58,622 bases of DNA from CAZHTS01 sp964535315 (GCA_964535315.1 CAZHTS010000024.1:1-58622); one strand, 5' to 3'. Positions 1-9,003 are shown, counted from the stretch's first letter. Numbers and translations: made by a program. Notes: a model not told the origin generated them from the letters alone.

Positions 1-84
1 ATCCTGCCGATCCTGTTTGAGCAATCTGCCGGGGTGGTACAGCGCCGGTTTCGGGCCGCCCATATCCCGGCCGGTCTGCGTTGA
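1..84 (+). CDS. 3' end of an unidentified gene (partial)
   Basis: Frame 1 is open from the window edge to a TGA at 82-84 and encodes a 27-residue tail ending ...AAHIPAGLR. Base composition matches the neighbouring genes, so it is plausibly the end of a gene that begins outside the window. The fragment is too short to assign a family, and chance openness over 84 bases cannot be excluded. The stop overlaps the -35 box of the coaE promoter. Confidence 0.35.
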   Translation: MLPILFEQSAGVVQRRFRAAHIPAGLR

Positions 85-109
85 CATTCTGGCCCGCCGC
101 GGCTAAAAT
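81..109 (+). promoter_or_regulatory. Sigma-70-type promoter for coaE
   Basis: TTGACA at 81-86 and TAAAAT at 104-109 are separated by exactly 17 bases. Transcription would begin near 116, leaving a leader of about 44 bases before the GTG start at 160. Confidence 0.7.
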
Positions 110-159
110 GAAGGAGTATCCTTTCAATAGACTTCATCTTTATTCTTTAAGGAGTCGCT

Positions 160-1335
160 GTGAGCAAGTGGGCGGGTAAATTCGTAATTGGTTTGACCGG
201 CAATATCGGTACGGGCAAGAGTGTGGTGCGACGCATGCTCGAACACCTGGGCGCATACGGCATCGACGCCGACGCCCTCGGGCACCGCGCCGTCGCCAAG
301 GGAGCCCCCGCCTACCAGCCGGTTGTCGAAACGTTCGGGCGCTGGATCCTCGGCGCCGATGGTCAGATCGATCGCAACAAGCTGGCGCGCACCGTCTTTA
401 ACGACCCCGATGCGCTCGCCCAGCTCGAGAAGATCGTGCATCCACTGGTCGATCAGGCGGTGGACGTGATGATCAAACGCGCTTCACAGCCGGTGATCGT
501 CGTCGAGGCCATCAAGCTGATCGAGGCCGGCATGGACAGGAACTGCGACAGCCTGTGGACCGTCTACGCCCCGCCCGAACTGCAACTGGCGCGCCTGATG
601 CAGAACCGCCACATGGGCGAGGACGAGGCGCGCCAGCGCATCGCCGCCCAGCCTTCGCAGGATCACAAGATCGCCGCCGCCAGGGTCATCATCAAGAACA
701 TCGGCCCGTTTGAAGATACCTGGAAGCAGGTATCCACCGCCTGGCAGCAGATCGTCCCGGCCCCCGAGGCGACGCAAACGCTCTCGGTCGTGCGCCAGTC
801 GGCCTCGGCTGCTGCGCCGACCACCCCCAGCGCCGCCGCCCCGGCCGAAGAAATGGCCGTGGTGCGCGGCAAGCCGCGCAATTCGGCCGACATCGCCGAC
901 CTGGTCAACCGCCTGCGCAAAGACCGCTATCTACAGCGCAGCGACGTGATGGCCGCCTTTGGCGAGAAGGCCTTCCTGCTGCTGCGGGTGGGCGATAAGT
1001 ACATGGGCGTCATCGGCTGGCAGGTCGAGAACCTCGTCTCACGCGCCACCGATATGGTCGTCGACCCCAACCTGCCCGCCGACCAGGCGCTGTCGTTGCT
1101 GGTCAACGAAATGGAGAACGCTTCAAAGGATCTGCAATGCGAGGCCTCGCTGATTTTCGTCTCCCCCGACCTGGCCAAACACGATACGTTATGGCGCAAG
1201 CTGGGCTACGAACGGCGTACGCCGCAAAATCTAGGCGTGTTGGCCTGGGAAGAGGCCGCCCAGGAATCCATGCCTCCGGACACGGTGCTGTATTTCAAGC
1301 AGTTGCGTCAGGATCGCGTCCTGCGACCGATTTAG
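160..1335 (+). CDS. coaE: Dephospho-CoA kinase with C-terminal GNAT-like domain
   Basis: CoaE phosphorylates dephospho-CoA in the last step of cytoplasmic CoA synthesis. Residues 1 to about 205 are the kinase: the P-loop GNIGTGKS is at 14-21, the IDAD substrate motif at 35-38, followed by HPLVDQAVD. The start is GTG at 160, behind AAGGAG at 149-154. At 391 residues it is nearly twice the usual CoaE length. After an Ala/Pro-rich linker (about 205-235), the last 150 residues resemble an acetyltransferase fold, with an alternating strand/helix pattern and a late WRKLGYERR segment like the GNAT C-terminus, but no clear RxxGxG acetyl-CoA loop. The kinase call is firm; the tail assignment is tentative and based on residue pattern only. 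Confidence 0.93.
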   Translation: MSKWAGKFVIGLTGNIGTGKSVVRRMLEHLGAYGIDADALGHRAVAKGAPAYQPVVETFGRWILGADGQIDRNKLARTVFNDPDALAQLEKIVHPLVDQAVDVMIKRASQPVIVVEAIKLIEAGMDRNCDSLWTVYAPPELQLARLMQNRHMGEDEARQRIAAQPSQDHKIAAARVIIKNIGPFEDTWKQVSTAWQQIVPAPEATQTLSVVRQSASAAAPTTPSAAAPAEEMAVVRGKPRNSADIADLVNRLRKDRYLQRSDVMAAFGEKAFLLLRVGDKYMGVIGWQVENLVSRATDMVVDPNLPADQALSLLVNEMENASKDLQCEASLIFVSPDLAKHDTLWRKLGYERRTPQNLGVLAWEEAAQESMPPDTVLYFKQLRQDRVLRPI

Positions 1336-1347
1336 CCAAATGCCGCC

Positions 1348-1370
1348 GGGGCCTGGCGTTCGCCGGCCCC
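1348..1370 (+). terminator. Hairpin between coaE and cdaA
   Basis: GGGGCC-T-GGCG, loop TT, CGCC-GGCCCC forms a strong stem with one bulged T, 12 bases after the coaE stop. Only a weak T-containing stretch (GCTTCTTAT) follows, so it may act as a weak terminator or an mRNA 3' end. Confidence 0.45.
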
Positions 1371-1398
1371 TGGCGCTTCTTATCGATGTGGTAATGAT

Positions 1399-2277
1399 GT
1401 GCCCGGGTTGCTGAACGAACTTTTATTCCTGTTCCAACGCTTCGATTGGTTGAGCGTTCTGGACCTCTTTCTGGTCACGATGGTGTTCTTTGCCATCTTG
1501 ATGACCGTGCGCGATACCCAGGCCATGGCGTTGCTGCGCGGCGTGTTCCTGTTGATCGTGCTGCTCAGCCTGCTGATCAACCTGGTCAACCTGCCGGCCT
1601 TTTCCTGGCTGGTGCGCACCACCCTGCCGGCGCTGTTGTTTGCCATCCCGGTCATCTTTGCCCCCGAAATTCGCCGCGGCCTGGAACGTCTCGGCCGGGC
1701 CGGCTCGGGCACGCTTTTCTGGCGCCAGGACCCGCGCACCGTGCTCGCCATGCAGCAGACCATCCGCACCATCGTTACCGCCTGCGCCCGGCTCTCGGCC
1801 CGCCAGCACGGGGCGCTGATCATCTTGCAGCGCAGCGACAACCTGGACGAATACGTGCGCACGGGGGTGCAGATGTTTGCCGGGGTGACGCCTGAACTGC
1901 TCTTGCAGGTCTTTTACCCCAACACGCCGCTGCACGATGGGGCGGTGATCATTGCCAACAACCGCCTGGTGGCGGCGGCCTGCGTCATGCCGCTCTCGGC
2001 CAGCGGCATCCTCAACCGTTCGCCCGAGCGCCAGATGGGGCTGCGTCACCGCGCCGCCCTGGGCATCTCGGAGGCCAGCGACGCCATCGCCGTGGTCGTC
2101 TCCGAAGAGACCGGCTCGATCTCCATCGCCCACGGCGGACGCATGATCCGCCGCCTGGACAGCGAACGCCTGGAAAACATCCTGCTGGCCTTCTACCGCC
2201 CGGCCCGCCTGGCCTCGCCCTTCTCGTTGGGCGGGCTGCTGCGCCGTTCTCGCCCGGACGGCCGTGCGGAGGAATGA
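1399..2277 (+). CDS. cdaA: Diadenylate cyclase (c-di-AMP synthase), CdaA type
   Basis: The enzyme joins two ATP molecules into cyclic di-AMP at the membrane. Three hydrophobic segments lie within residues 18-90, followed by a DisA_N/DAC domain with both signature motifs: DGA at 180-182 (within LHDGAVII) and RHR at 216-218 (LRHRAALGISE). The 292 residues fit CdaA. The start is GTG at 1399; the overlapping ATGs at 1394 and 1397 are in other frames. It is followed three bases later by cdaR, the usual CdaA partner, so the pair is probably co-transcribed. Confidence 0.95.
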   Translation: MPGLLNELLFLFQRFDWLSVLDLFLVTMVFFAILMTVRDTQAMALLRGVFLLIVLLSLLINLVNLPAFSWLVRTTLPALLFAIPVIFAPEIRRGLERLGRAGSGTLFWRQDPRTVLAMQQTIRTIVTACARLSARQHGALIILQRSDNLDEYVRTGVQMFAGVTPELLLQVFYPNTPLHDGAVIIANNRLVAAACVMPLSASGILNRSPERQMGLRHRAALGISEASDAIAVVVSEETGSISIAHGGRMIRRLDSERLENILLAFYRPARLASPFSLGGLLRRSRPDGRAEE

Positions 2278-2280
2278 GCC

Positions 2281-3543
2281 ATGTTTGCCGTGCTGCGCCG
2301 CATCACCCGCAACCTGTCTACCCTGCTGCTGGCCTTTGCCCTGGCGGTGGCGATGTGGATTACCGCCGTCACCTCGTCGGACCCGACCGAAGAGCGCGTC
2401 TACCCGCGCCCGGTGACGCTCGAGGTCATCGGGCAGGACCCCGGGCTGCTCATCACCAGTTCGCTGCCCAGCCAGATCAATGTCACGCTCAGCGCGCCGC
2501 GTTCGGTGTGGGAGCGTTTGTTGAGCGAGGCCGAACCGGTGCGCGCCCTGGCGGATCTGTCGGGCCTGGGGCCGGGCATGCACGTGCTGCCGGTGCAGGT
2601 GCAGGTCGGCATGGTGCCGGTGCAGGTGGTGGCGTACAGCCCGCGCACCCTCAACGTCGCGCTCGAGGCGCTGGCCAGCCGGACGTTCAACGTGCGGCTC
2701 ATCCAGCGCGGCGAGCCGGCCACCGGTTTCCAGGCCGAGGCGCCCGTGCTCAGCCAGAGCTCGGCGGTGATCAGCGGGCCGGCCTCGCTGGTCAACCGTG
2801 TGCAGGAGGTGCGCGCCATCCTGGATATCGGCCGCGCCACCGAGAATATCAACCGTACGCTCAACCTGCTGGCGGTGGACGCCAACGATCTGTCGGTCAA
2901 CGGGCTGACGATCAACCCCGACCGCATCACCGTCAGCGAGACCATTTTGCAGCGCGGCGGGTACCGCAACGTGGCAATCAAGGTCATCAGCGTGGGTAAG
3001 CCGGCCAACGGCTACCGTTCGACCAATATTTCAGTCTCGCCGCCGGTCATTACGGTTTATTCTTCCGACCCGCGCCAGGTGGAGAGCATGCCCGGTTATG
3101 TCGAAACGGCGCCGATCGATATTTCCGGCGTCAAAGACGATCTGGAGGTGTATCCCAAGTTGAACCTGCCCCAGGGGGTCTCGGTCGTCGGCGACCAGCC
3201 CGTCCAGGTGCAGATCGGTGTGGCCGCCATCGAGGACAGCCTGACGCTGTCGAACATGAAGGTCATGGTGATGAATGTCCCCGCAGGGATGAAGGCGGAG
3301 CTTTCGCCCGACCGGGTGGACGTGTTGATTTCCGGGCCGTTGTATTTGCTGGCCAAGTTAACGCCCGACGATGTGAAAGTGGTGGTGGATCTGAACGATG
3401 AGGCGCCCGGTGTGTATCAGCGGATTCCGCGGATCGAGATCAATATTCCTGAATTGCGGGTAGAATCGGTATTGCCTGCAACGATTGAGGTGATCCTCTC
3501 TCCCGAAGCCGGCCCGACCCCCAGTCCCACCCCGAAACGATGA
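2281..3543 (+). CDS. cdaR: YbbR-domain protein, CdaA regulator CdaR
   Basis: One N-terminal membrane segment (about residues 12-30) anchors an extracytoplasmic region of consecutive beta-rich YbbR repeats (about 40-405), ending in a Pro/Thr-rich tail. In Firmicutes, CdaR binds CdaA and adjusts its cyclase activity. Here that role is inferred from gene order: the ribosome-binding sequence GGAGGA lies across the end of cdaA and the ATG follows that stop by three bases. No enzymatic motif is visible, as expected for this family. Confidence 0.9.
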   Translation: MFAVLRRITRNLSTLLLAFALAVAMWITAVTSSDPTEERVYPRPVTLEVIGQDPGLLITSSLPSQINVTLSAPRSVWERLLSEAEPVRALADLSGLGPGMHVLPVQVQVGMVPVQVVAYSPRTLNVALEALASRTFNVRLIQRGEPATGFQAEAPVLSQSSAVISGPASLVNRVQEVRAILDIGRATENINRTLNLLAVDANDLSVNGLTINPDRITVSETILQRGGYRNVAIKVISVGKPANGYRSTNISVSPPVITVYSSDPRQVESMPGYVETAPIDISGVKDDLEVYPKLNLPQGVSVVGDQPVQVQIGVAAIEDSLTLSNMKVMVMNVPAGMKAELSPDRVDVLISGPLYLLAKLTPDDVKVVVDLNDEAPGVYQRIPRIEINIPELRVESVLPATIEVILSPEAGPTPSPTPKR

Positions 3544-3556
3544 GGTTGTACGTACG

Positions 3557-4924
3557 ATGACAAAACCTGTAGTAGCTTTGGTTGGCAGGCCCAATGTGGG
3601 CAAAAGTACCTTGTTCAACCGCCTGGCGGGCGAACAACTGGCCATTGTGGACGATACCCCCGGCACCACCCGCGACCGGCTGTTTGCCGGCGGGGAATGG
3701 AACGGCATCCCCTTTGATATGATCGACACGGGTGGGATCGACCCGACCATCGCCAGCAAACGCGGCGACCCGCTTTCGGTTGGGTCGGCCGATTACATCC
3801 GCCAGATTCGCAGCCAGGCCGAGATGGCCATCCGCGAGGCGGACGTGGTGCTCTTCCTGGTGGACGCTGCCAGCGGGGTGACTCCCGCCGACGAAGAGGT
3901 GGCCGAGATTCTGCGTCGCAATCAGAAGCAGATCGACGGCCAGCTGCACCCGCCGGTCTTCCTGGTGGTCAACAAGACGGATAACGCCGGGCTGCGTTCT
4001 GAGGTGTCTCAGTTCTACGAATTGGGGCTGGGCGAGCCGTACGCCATCTCGGCCGTGCACGGCACCGGCACCGGCGACCTGCTCGACGACCTGGTGGCCT
4101 CCTTCCCCAAGCAGGAAGAAGCCGAGGAAGACGAATCGGTCAAGATCGCCATCGTGGGCAAGCCCAACGTGGGCAAGTCCAGCCTGCTCAACCGCCTGGT
4201 GGGCGAGGAGCGTTCCATCGTCAGCCCGATTGCCGGCACCACTCGCGACGCGGTCGACACGCGCATCGATTATGAGGGTCTGGCGGTGACGTTGATCGAT
4301 ACCGCCGGCATTCGCCGCCGCGGGCGCATCGAGCCGGGGGTTGAGAAGTACAGCGTCTTGCGTTCGATGCGCGCCATCGAGCGTTCGGACGTGGCCCTGC
4401 TGCTGATCGACGCCGTCGAGGGCATCAGCGCCCAGGACGCCCACATCGCCGGTTTCATCCTGGAGGCGTGGAAGAGCGCCGTGGTGCTGGTCAACAAGTG
4501 GGACGCGGTCGAAAAAGACAACTACACCATGCAGCAGTTCACCGAGGTCATCCGCCGTGAGCTCAACTTCATGGATTACGTGCCCATTCTGTTCATCTCG
4601 GCCAAGACCGGGCAGCGCGTCGATCAGGTCATGCCGCTGGCGTTACGCGTGCAGGAAGAACGGCTGGCGCGCCTGAGCACCTCGCAGCTCAACCGTATTT
4701 TGCAAGAGGCGCAGGACGCCCACGCCGCACCCTCGCACGCCGGGCGCGCTCTGCGCATTTACTACGGCACCCAGGTGCGCAGCGATCCGCCCACCTTCCT
4801 GTTGTACGCCAACGACCCCACCCTGGCGCATTTTTCGTACCTGCGCTTCCTGGAGAACCGCCTGCGCAAGGAGTACCCGTTCACCGGCACGCCGGTGCGC
4901 CTGGTGCTGCGCCCGCGGCGTTGA
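3557..4924 (+). CDS. der: Ribosome-assembly GTPase Der (EngA)
   Basis: Der is a double GTPase needed for 50S subunit maturation. The 455-residue protein has two G domains with near-identical P-loops (GRPNVGKST at 10-18 and GKPNVGKSS at about 200-208), two DTxG switch motifs (DTGG, DTAG), two NKxD boxes (NKTD, NKWD) and a C-terminal KH-like domain ending in PVRLVLRPRR. Length and order match the family. It starts 13 bases after cdaR; GAGG at 3542 is rather far from the ATG. Confidence 0.97.
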   Translation: MTKPVVALVGRPNVGKSTLFNRLAGEQLAIVDDTPGTTRDRLFAGGEWNGIPFDMIDTGGIDPTIASKRGDPLSVGSADYIRQIRSQAEMAIREADVVLFLVDAASGVTPADEEVAEILRRNQKQIDGQLHPPVFLVVNKTDNAGLRSEVSQFYELGLGEPYAISAVHGTGTGDLLDDLVASFPKQEEAEEDESVKIAIVGKPNVGKSSLLNRLVGEERSIVSPIAGTTRDAVDTRIDYEGLAVTLIDTAGIRRRGRIEPGVEKYSVLRSMRAIERSDVALLLIDAVEGISAQDAHIAGFILEAWKSAVVLVNKWDAVEKDNYTMQQFTEVIRRELNFMDYVPILFISAKTGQRVDQVMPLALRVQEERLARLSTSQLNRILQEAQDAHAAPSHAGRALRIYYGTQVRSDPPTFLLYANDPTLAHFSYLRFLENRLRKEYPFTGTPVRLVLRPRR

Positions 4925-4988
4925 GCGTACTTTTTGTAATCGCGTCCATTTGTAGCCTTACGCACGCCTTGCAACCCTTGACTTTCCC

Positions 4989-5017
4989 TTGTACTGGCTT
5001 GCAAGGCGCTTTATAAT
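4989..5017 (+). promoter_or_regulatory. Candidate lepB promoter giving a leaderless mRNA
   Basis: TTGTAC (4989-4994), 17 bases, TATAAT (5012-5017). The predicted transcription start near 5024 falls immediately before the ATG at 5025. A better -35 box, TTGACT at 4978-4983, is at the wrong spacing (28 bases). Confidence 0.5.
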
Positions 5018-5024
5018 GGGTCAA

Positions 5025-5630
5025 ATGGAGAACGATTTGGACGAACAACCGTTAGCGCCGGTGGTAGAGCCTGCTGTTCAACCTCCCAAGGAGCGCCCGA
5101 CCTGGTTGGGGGTGACGATCGAGGTGTTGCAGACGCTCATCCTGGCGATTGCTTTGTATTTTTTAATCGACGCCGTGGTGGCGCGGGTGCGGGTTGAGAA
5201 TGTCAGCATGAAACCCACCCTGGTGGCCGGCGAATTTGTTCTGGTCAACCGGCTTTCGTACCGCTTTGGCGATTTCGAGCGCGGCGACGTGGTCGTCTTT
5301 CACTACCCGCCTCACCCGGAAGAGGATTACATCAAGCGTGTGATTGGCCTGCCCGGCGACACGGTGACGATCCGTGAAGGACAGGTAAAGGTCAATGAGA
5401 GCGTTTTGCAAGAGAATTACATCAGCGGCCCGCCGCAATACAGCGGGGCGTGGCAGGTGCCCGAGGGACAGTTGTTTGTTCTGGGGGACAACCGCAACCA
5501 GTCTTCCGATTCACACAGCTGGGGCTTTGTGCCCATGAACAATGTGGTCGGCAAGGCGCTGGCCATTTACTGGCCGTTAACCGAGTTTCGTATTCTGGAG
5601 GAGCACACCGCTGTCAAGGCGGCCAACTGA
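5025..5630 (+). CDS. lepB: Signal peptidase I
   Basis: LepB cleaves signal peptides from exported proteins on the outer face of the membrane. After a short acidic cytoplasmic stretch there is one membrane segment (LQTLILAIALYFLIDAVV), then the catalytic Ser in VENVSMKPTL and the catalytic Lys in YIKRVIGLPGD, followed by the family motif GDNRNQSSDSHSWG. From the ATG at 5025 it is 201 residues. Starts at TTG 4989 or ATG 5016 are possible but overlap the predicted promoter, so 5025 is preferred. Confidence 0.94.
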   Translation: MENDLDEQPLAPVVEPAVQPPKERPTWLGVTIEVLQTLILAIALYFLIDAVVARVRVENVSMKPTLVAGEFVLVNRLSYRFGDFERGDVVVFHYPPHPEEDYIKRVIGLPGDTVTIREGQVKVNESVLQENYISGPPQYSGAWQVPEGQLFVLGDNRNQSSDSHSWGFVPMNNVVGKALAIYWPLTEFRILEEHTAVKAAN

Positions 5631-5672
5631 CCCTTCTTTTGCCGGTGTCGCACACCGGAGCGAGGAGCTTAC

Positions 5673-6440
5673 ATGAGCACCAAGATTTCAGAACTGATTG
5701 CCCTTGCCGAAAACTACGACCGTGAGCTGCCGACGCTGCGCGGGGAGGGATACGCCAAAGATCGCCCGCTGGCTGCCTGGATCGATCAAACGCTGCTCAA
5801 ACCTGAGGCCACGCCTTTACAGGTCGAGCAGTTGTGCCTGGAAGCGCGCGAATATCATTTTGCTGCGGTGTGCATCAACCCGGTGTACGTGCCGCTGGCC
5901 AGCCAGTTGTTGAGCGGCTCGGGGGTGGCGGTGTGCACGGTGGTCGGGTTCCCGCTGGGAGCGACGTTGACCCGCGCCAAAGTGGAAGAGACGCGCCTGT
6001 GCATCCAGGAAGGCGCCAACGAGATCGACATGGTCATGGCAATCGGGCTGCTCAAGGGTGGCCAGTACGAGGCGGCGTTTGCCGACATTCAGGCCGTGAC
6101 CGCCGCGGCGCACCAGGGTGGGGCGCTGGTCAAGGTAATCATCGAGACCGCGCTGCTCAATCGCCGTGAGAAGATCCTCGCCTGTTTGATGACCCAGGAG
6201 GCCGGCGCCGAGTTCGTCAAGACCTCCACCGGTTTTGCCGCCAGCGGCGCCACGGTGGAAGATGTGGATCTGATGCGCCGGGTGGTGGGACCTTCGCGCC
6301 AGATGGGCGTCAAGGCGGCCGGCGGGGTACGTTCGCTGGCGGATGCGTTGGCCATGCTCAAGGTGGGCGCCAATCGTTTGGGTACCAGCGCCGGGGTGAA
6401 GATCATTCAGGAATCGCTATCTGGGGAGAAACCGGCATGA
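5673..6440 (+). CDS. deoC: Deoxyribose-phosphate aldolase
   Basis: DeoC splits 2-deoxyribose-5-phosphate into glyceraldehyde-3-phosphate and acetaldehyde during deoxynucleoside breakdown. The 255-residue TIM barrel shows the Schiff-base Lys in AEFVKTSTGF and the second conserved Lys in MGVKAAGGVRS. The ATG at 5673 follows GAGGAG. A short hairpin (CCGGTGT/ACACCGG, 5642-5658) lies between lepB and this gene. The stop overlaps the next start (ATGA), so a zinc-finger protein is translationally coupled to it. Confidence 0.96.
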   Translation: MSTKISELIALAENYDRELPTLRGEGYAKDRPLAAWIDQTLLKPEATPLQVEQLCLEAREYHFAAVCINPVYVPLASQLLSGSGVAVCTVVGFPLGATLTRAKVEETRLCIQEGANEIDMVMAIGLLKGGQYEAAFADIQAVTAAAHQGGALVKVIIETALLNRREKILACLMTQEAGAEFVKTSTGFAASGATVEDVDLMRRVVGPSRQMGVKAAGGVRSLADALAMLKVGANRLGTSAGVKIIQESLSGEKPA

Positions 6441-6721
6441 GCGTTGCACCGGAGCAGAGTTTTCCCTGTACCGAGTGTCAGGCCGGGCACATGCGGCGCA
6501 GGCTGGTGACTTATTTCACCTGGCTGGAGGACGAGTTGATCACCGTGCCGGATTTTCCGTCGTGGGTGTGTGACGTGTGCGGCCGGCGCGAGTATGACAT
6601 GCAGGCGATCAACCAGCTCAGTATGTTGCTCAACCCCAACGCCGGTCGTCCGCCGGCGCGTCGTTCGAGTACGGCGTCCAAATCGAGCGGCAAGACGCGG
6701 CCCACCCGCAGCAGCGAATAG
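6437..6721 (+). CDS. YgiT-type zinc-finger protein
   Basis: This 94-residue protein has two CxxC pairs (CTEC at 11-14 and CDVCG near 46) framing a segment of about 35 residues, the arrangement of YgiT/MqsA-type zinc-finger domains. Those domains occur in the N-terminal half of some antitoxins. No helix-turn-helix follows; instead the protein ends in a Ser/Arg/Lys-rich, probably disordered tail. No toxin gene is adjacent. It overlaps deoC by four bases. Function unknown. Confidence 0.75.
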   Translation: MSVAPEQSFPCTECQAGHMRRRLVTYFTWLEDELITVPDFPSWVCDVCGRREYDMQAINQLSMLLNPNAGRPPARRSSTASKSSGKTRPTRSSE

Positions 6722-6730
6722 CGGCGTATT

Positions 6731-8911
6731 TCAGCGGGCGAGCGGCTGCCAGGCGGCGTCCAGGTCGCGGGCCGGGTTGTTGGTCAGGTTGGTCTGGAAC
6801 TGGCCGGAGACGTTCATCAGGTAGATTTCCTGGTTGTCGTCGCGTTCGGAGGTGAACAGCAGCCAGTTTGAATCGGGCGACCAGTTCGGGCTGTAATCGC
6901 GCCCGCTACTTTCCAGTTTGACCACCGTGCCGCCGCGCGAGACGTATTTGGCCAGCTGCACGTAGCGGTTCTTGTTGTTGGTATCCAGGCGCGTGTAGGC
7001 CAGCCAGGTGCCGTCGGGCGACCAGGCCGGATCGTCCACCTGACCGAGGTTGGTGAAGATCGTCTGGCGGTCGAAGGGCACGGGCGTCTGGGTGGAGTAG
7101 AATACCTGGGGCTCGGCGCCGCGGCTGCGCAGGTAGAGGATGTGGTTGCTGTTGACGAAGCCGACGAAGGCCAGCCACTTCATGTCGGGCGACCAGGTGG
7201 GGTCGTACTCGTCCAGGTCGTAGCTGATGCGGCGGAAGTCCTTACCGGTGGGTTTCATGGTGTAGATCTGGCGGATTTTGTCCTCGCGCCCGTTATTCGT
7301 ATAGGCGATAGCGGAGCCGTCGGACGACCAGGTCGGGTCGGTGTCGTCACCCTTGCGGCGGGTCAGGTCGACTGTCCCGCTGCCGTCGGCGTTGATGACC
7401 CAGATGTCCAGCCCCAGGTCGTTGTTTTTCTCGTCTTTGCCGCCAGAGGCCACGTACAGGATGCGTTTGCCGTCGGGCGACCAGGCCGGCTGGGTCTTGT
7501 CGCCTTCGTCGAAGGTTAGCTGGGTCAGGTCGCTGCTCGAGTAGGCGCCGTTGATGTAATTGATGCGCATGCTCCAGAGTTGCAGCGTCTTGCCGTCCGC
7601 CCGGTCGCTGGAGAAGACGACCAGCCCGCCGTTGCCCACGGGGGGCTGCGTTTCGGTGGCAGTAGGGGTAATGGTGGCGGTGGGCGTGGCGCTGGGTTCG
7701 AGGGTGTCGGTTGGGAAGGGCGTCTCGCTGGGCTGCGCCGGTTCGGGGGTGTCGCTGGGCTGCGGCGTGTCTTGAGCAGGCTGCCCGCCGGTGGGCGGCG
7801 CTTCGGGGGTGTTTTCGGCCAGCGCGACCTGTGGGACGGGGGTGGCGCTGGCTTTTCCGTTGCCGTTGCGCCCGAAGAAGAAGACGCCGGCCGCCACGCC
7901 AACCACCAGCAGGAAGAGGATCACCACGCCGCCGCCGATCAGGCCCCATACCCAGCCGCTGATCCCTTTGTGCGCTTCTTCCACCGGGTGGGCGCTGGGG
8001 GGGCGGGTGGGGGTCTGTTCGCCTGCCGGGCGGATGACGGGCGGGGCGGCCTGGGTTTGCGCCGCAGCGGCCACGGTGGCTATGTTGGCCGTGGGCGCGC
8101 TGTAGAGAAAGGTGGGGTCGTTCAACGCCGCCTGGAACTGATCCATGTTAGCGAAGCGGTTTTCGGCGCGTACGTCCAGGGCGCGTTCAAGGGCGCCTTC
8201 GATGTTGGCGGGGATGCCGGGCAGATAGCTGCGTAAGGGCGGCAGGCTTTCCTGTTGGAGCAGGCGCTGCACGCTGTCGACCGGTTTATGGCCGGTCAGC
8301 AGGTGGTAAAGTGTAGCGGCCAGCGAGTACTCGTCGGAATACGGGCCGGTGCGTCCGCTGCCGTACTGCTCGGGCGGCGCATAGCCGGGGGTATAGCCGG
8401 CGGCGCCAGTGGCGGTGGCCTGAGAGGTCTCGGAAGCTTTGGCGATGCCGAAGTCGACCAGGATGACCTCGCCATCCGGGGTGAGTTTGATGTTGGCGGG
8501 TTTGATGTCGCGGTGGATGACGGGCGGGTTCTGGCTGTGCAGGTAGGCGAGGGCGGAGTTGAGCTGGCGGGTCCACTCGAGCACCAGGTTGAGCGGCTGG
8601 GGGCCCTGGCGCGCCAGCAGCGTACCCAGGTCGTCGCCGGGGATGTAATCCATCACCAGGAACTGTTCTTCTCCTTTAAGGAAGTAATCGGTCACGCGCG
8701 GCAGGTTGGGGTGGCGCAGGGTGGCCAGCAGGCGAGCTTCACGCAGGAACTGGCTGGTGCTTTGTGGGCTGGGGTTGCGGTTGACCTTGACCGCCACTTC
8801 GTGTTCCAGGGTAGTATCCAGGGCCAGGTAGACGGCGCCCATTCCTCCCTGGCCGAGCTGGCGGATTAACCGGTAACGATTGTGTAAGACGGTATCCGAT
8901 GTCAGATCCAT
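6731..8911 (-). CDS. Membrane Ser/Thr protein kinase with TolB-like propeller
   Basis: The N-terminal half is a complete eukaryotic-type kinase: glycine loop LGQGGMGAVYLA, Lys42 in VAVKVN, HRDIKPAN with HRD at 133-135, and DFG at 153-155. A single membrane segment lies at about 320-345, then a Pro/Thr-rich stalk, then a C-terminal domain of repeated blades of the form PAWSPDGKRILY, typical of WD40-like/TolB propellers. The kinase would face the cytoplasm and the propeller the outside, suggesting a sensor; the ligand is unknown. The ATG at 8911 follows AGAGGAG. It converges on the zinc-finger gene with a nine-base gap. Confidence 0.93.
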   Translation of the reverse strand: MDLTSDTVLHNRYRLIRQLGQGGMGAVYLALDTTLEHEVAVKVNRNPSPQSTSQFLREARLLATLRHPNLPRVTDYFLKGEEQFLVMDYIPGDDLGTLLARQGPQPLNLVLEWTRQLNSALAYLHSQNPPVIHRDIKPANIKLTPDGEVILVDFGIAKASETSQATATGAAGYTPGYAPPEQYGSGRTGPYSDEYSLAATLYHLLTGHKPVDSVQRLLQQESLPPLRSYLPGIPANIEGALERALDVRAENRFANMDQFQAALNDPTFLYSAPTANIATVAAAAQTQAAPPVIRPAGEQTPTRPPSAHPVEEAHKGISGWVWGLIGGGVVILFLLVVGVAAGVFFFGRNGNGKASATPVPQVALAENTPEAPPTGGQPAQDTPQPSDTPEPAQPSETPFPTDTLEPSATPTATITPTATETQPPVGNGGLVVFSSDRADGKTLQLWSMRINYINGAYSSSDLTQLTFDEGDKTQPAWSPDGKRILYVASGGKDEKNNDLGLDIWVINADGSGTVDLTRRKGDDTDPTWSSDGSAIAYTNNGREDKIRQIYTMKPTGKDFRRISYDLDEYDPTWSPDMKWLAFVGFVNSNHILYLRSRGAEPQVFYSTQTPVPFDRQTIFTNLGQVDDPAWSPDGTWLAYTRLDTNNKNRYVQLAKYVSRGGTVVKLESSGRDYSPNWSPDSNWLLFTSERDDNQEIYLMNVSGQFQTNLTNNPARDLDAAWQPLAR

Positions 8912-9003
8912 GCGGCGGCTCCTCTATGGATAATATGCAAAGGGATAGTGTATAGTATAGCGCCAAACCGGCCCGGCGGGAAAGTGTCTCGGCGTGTGTT
9001 TTT

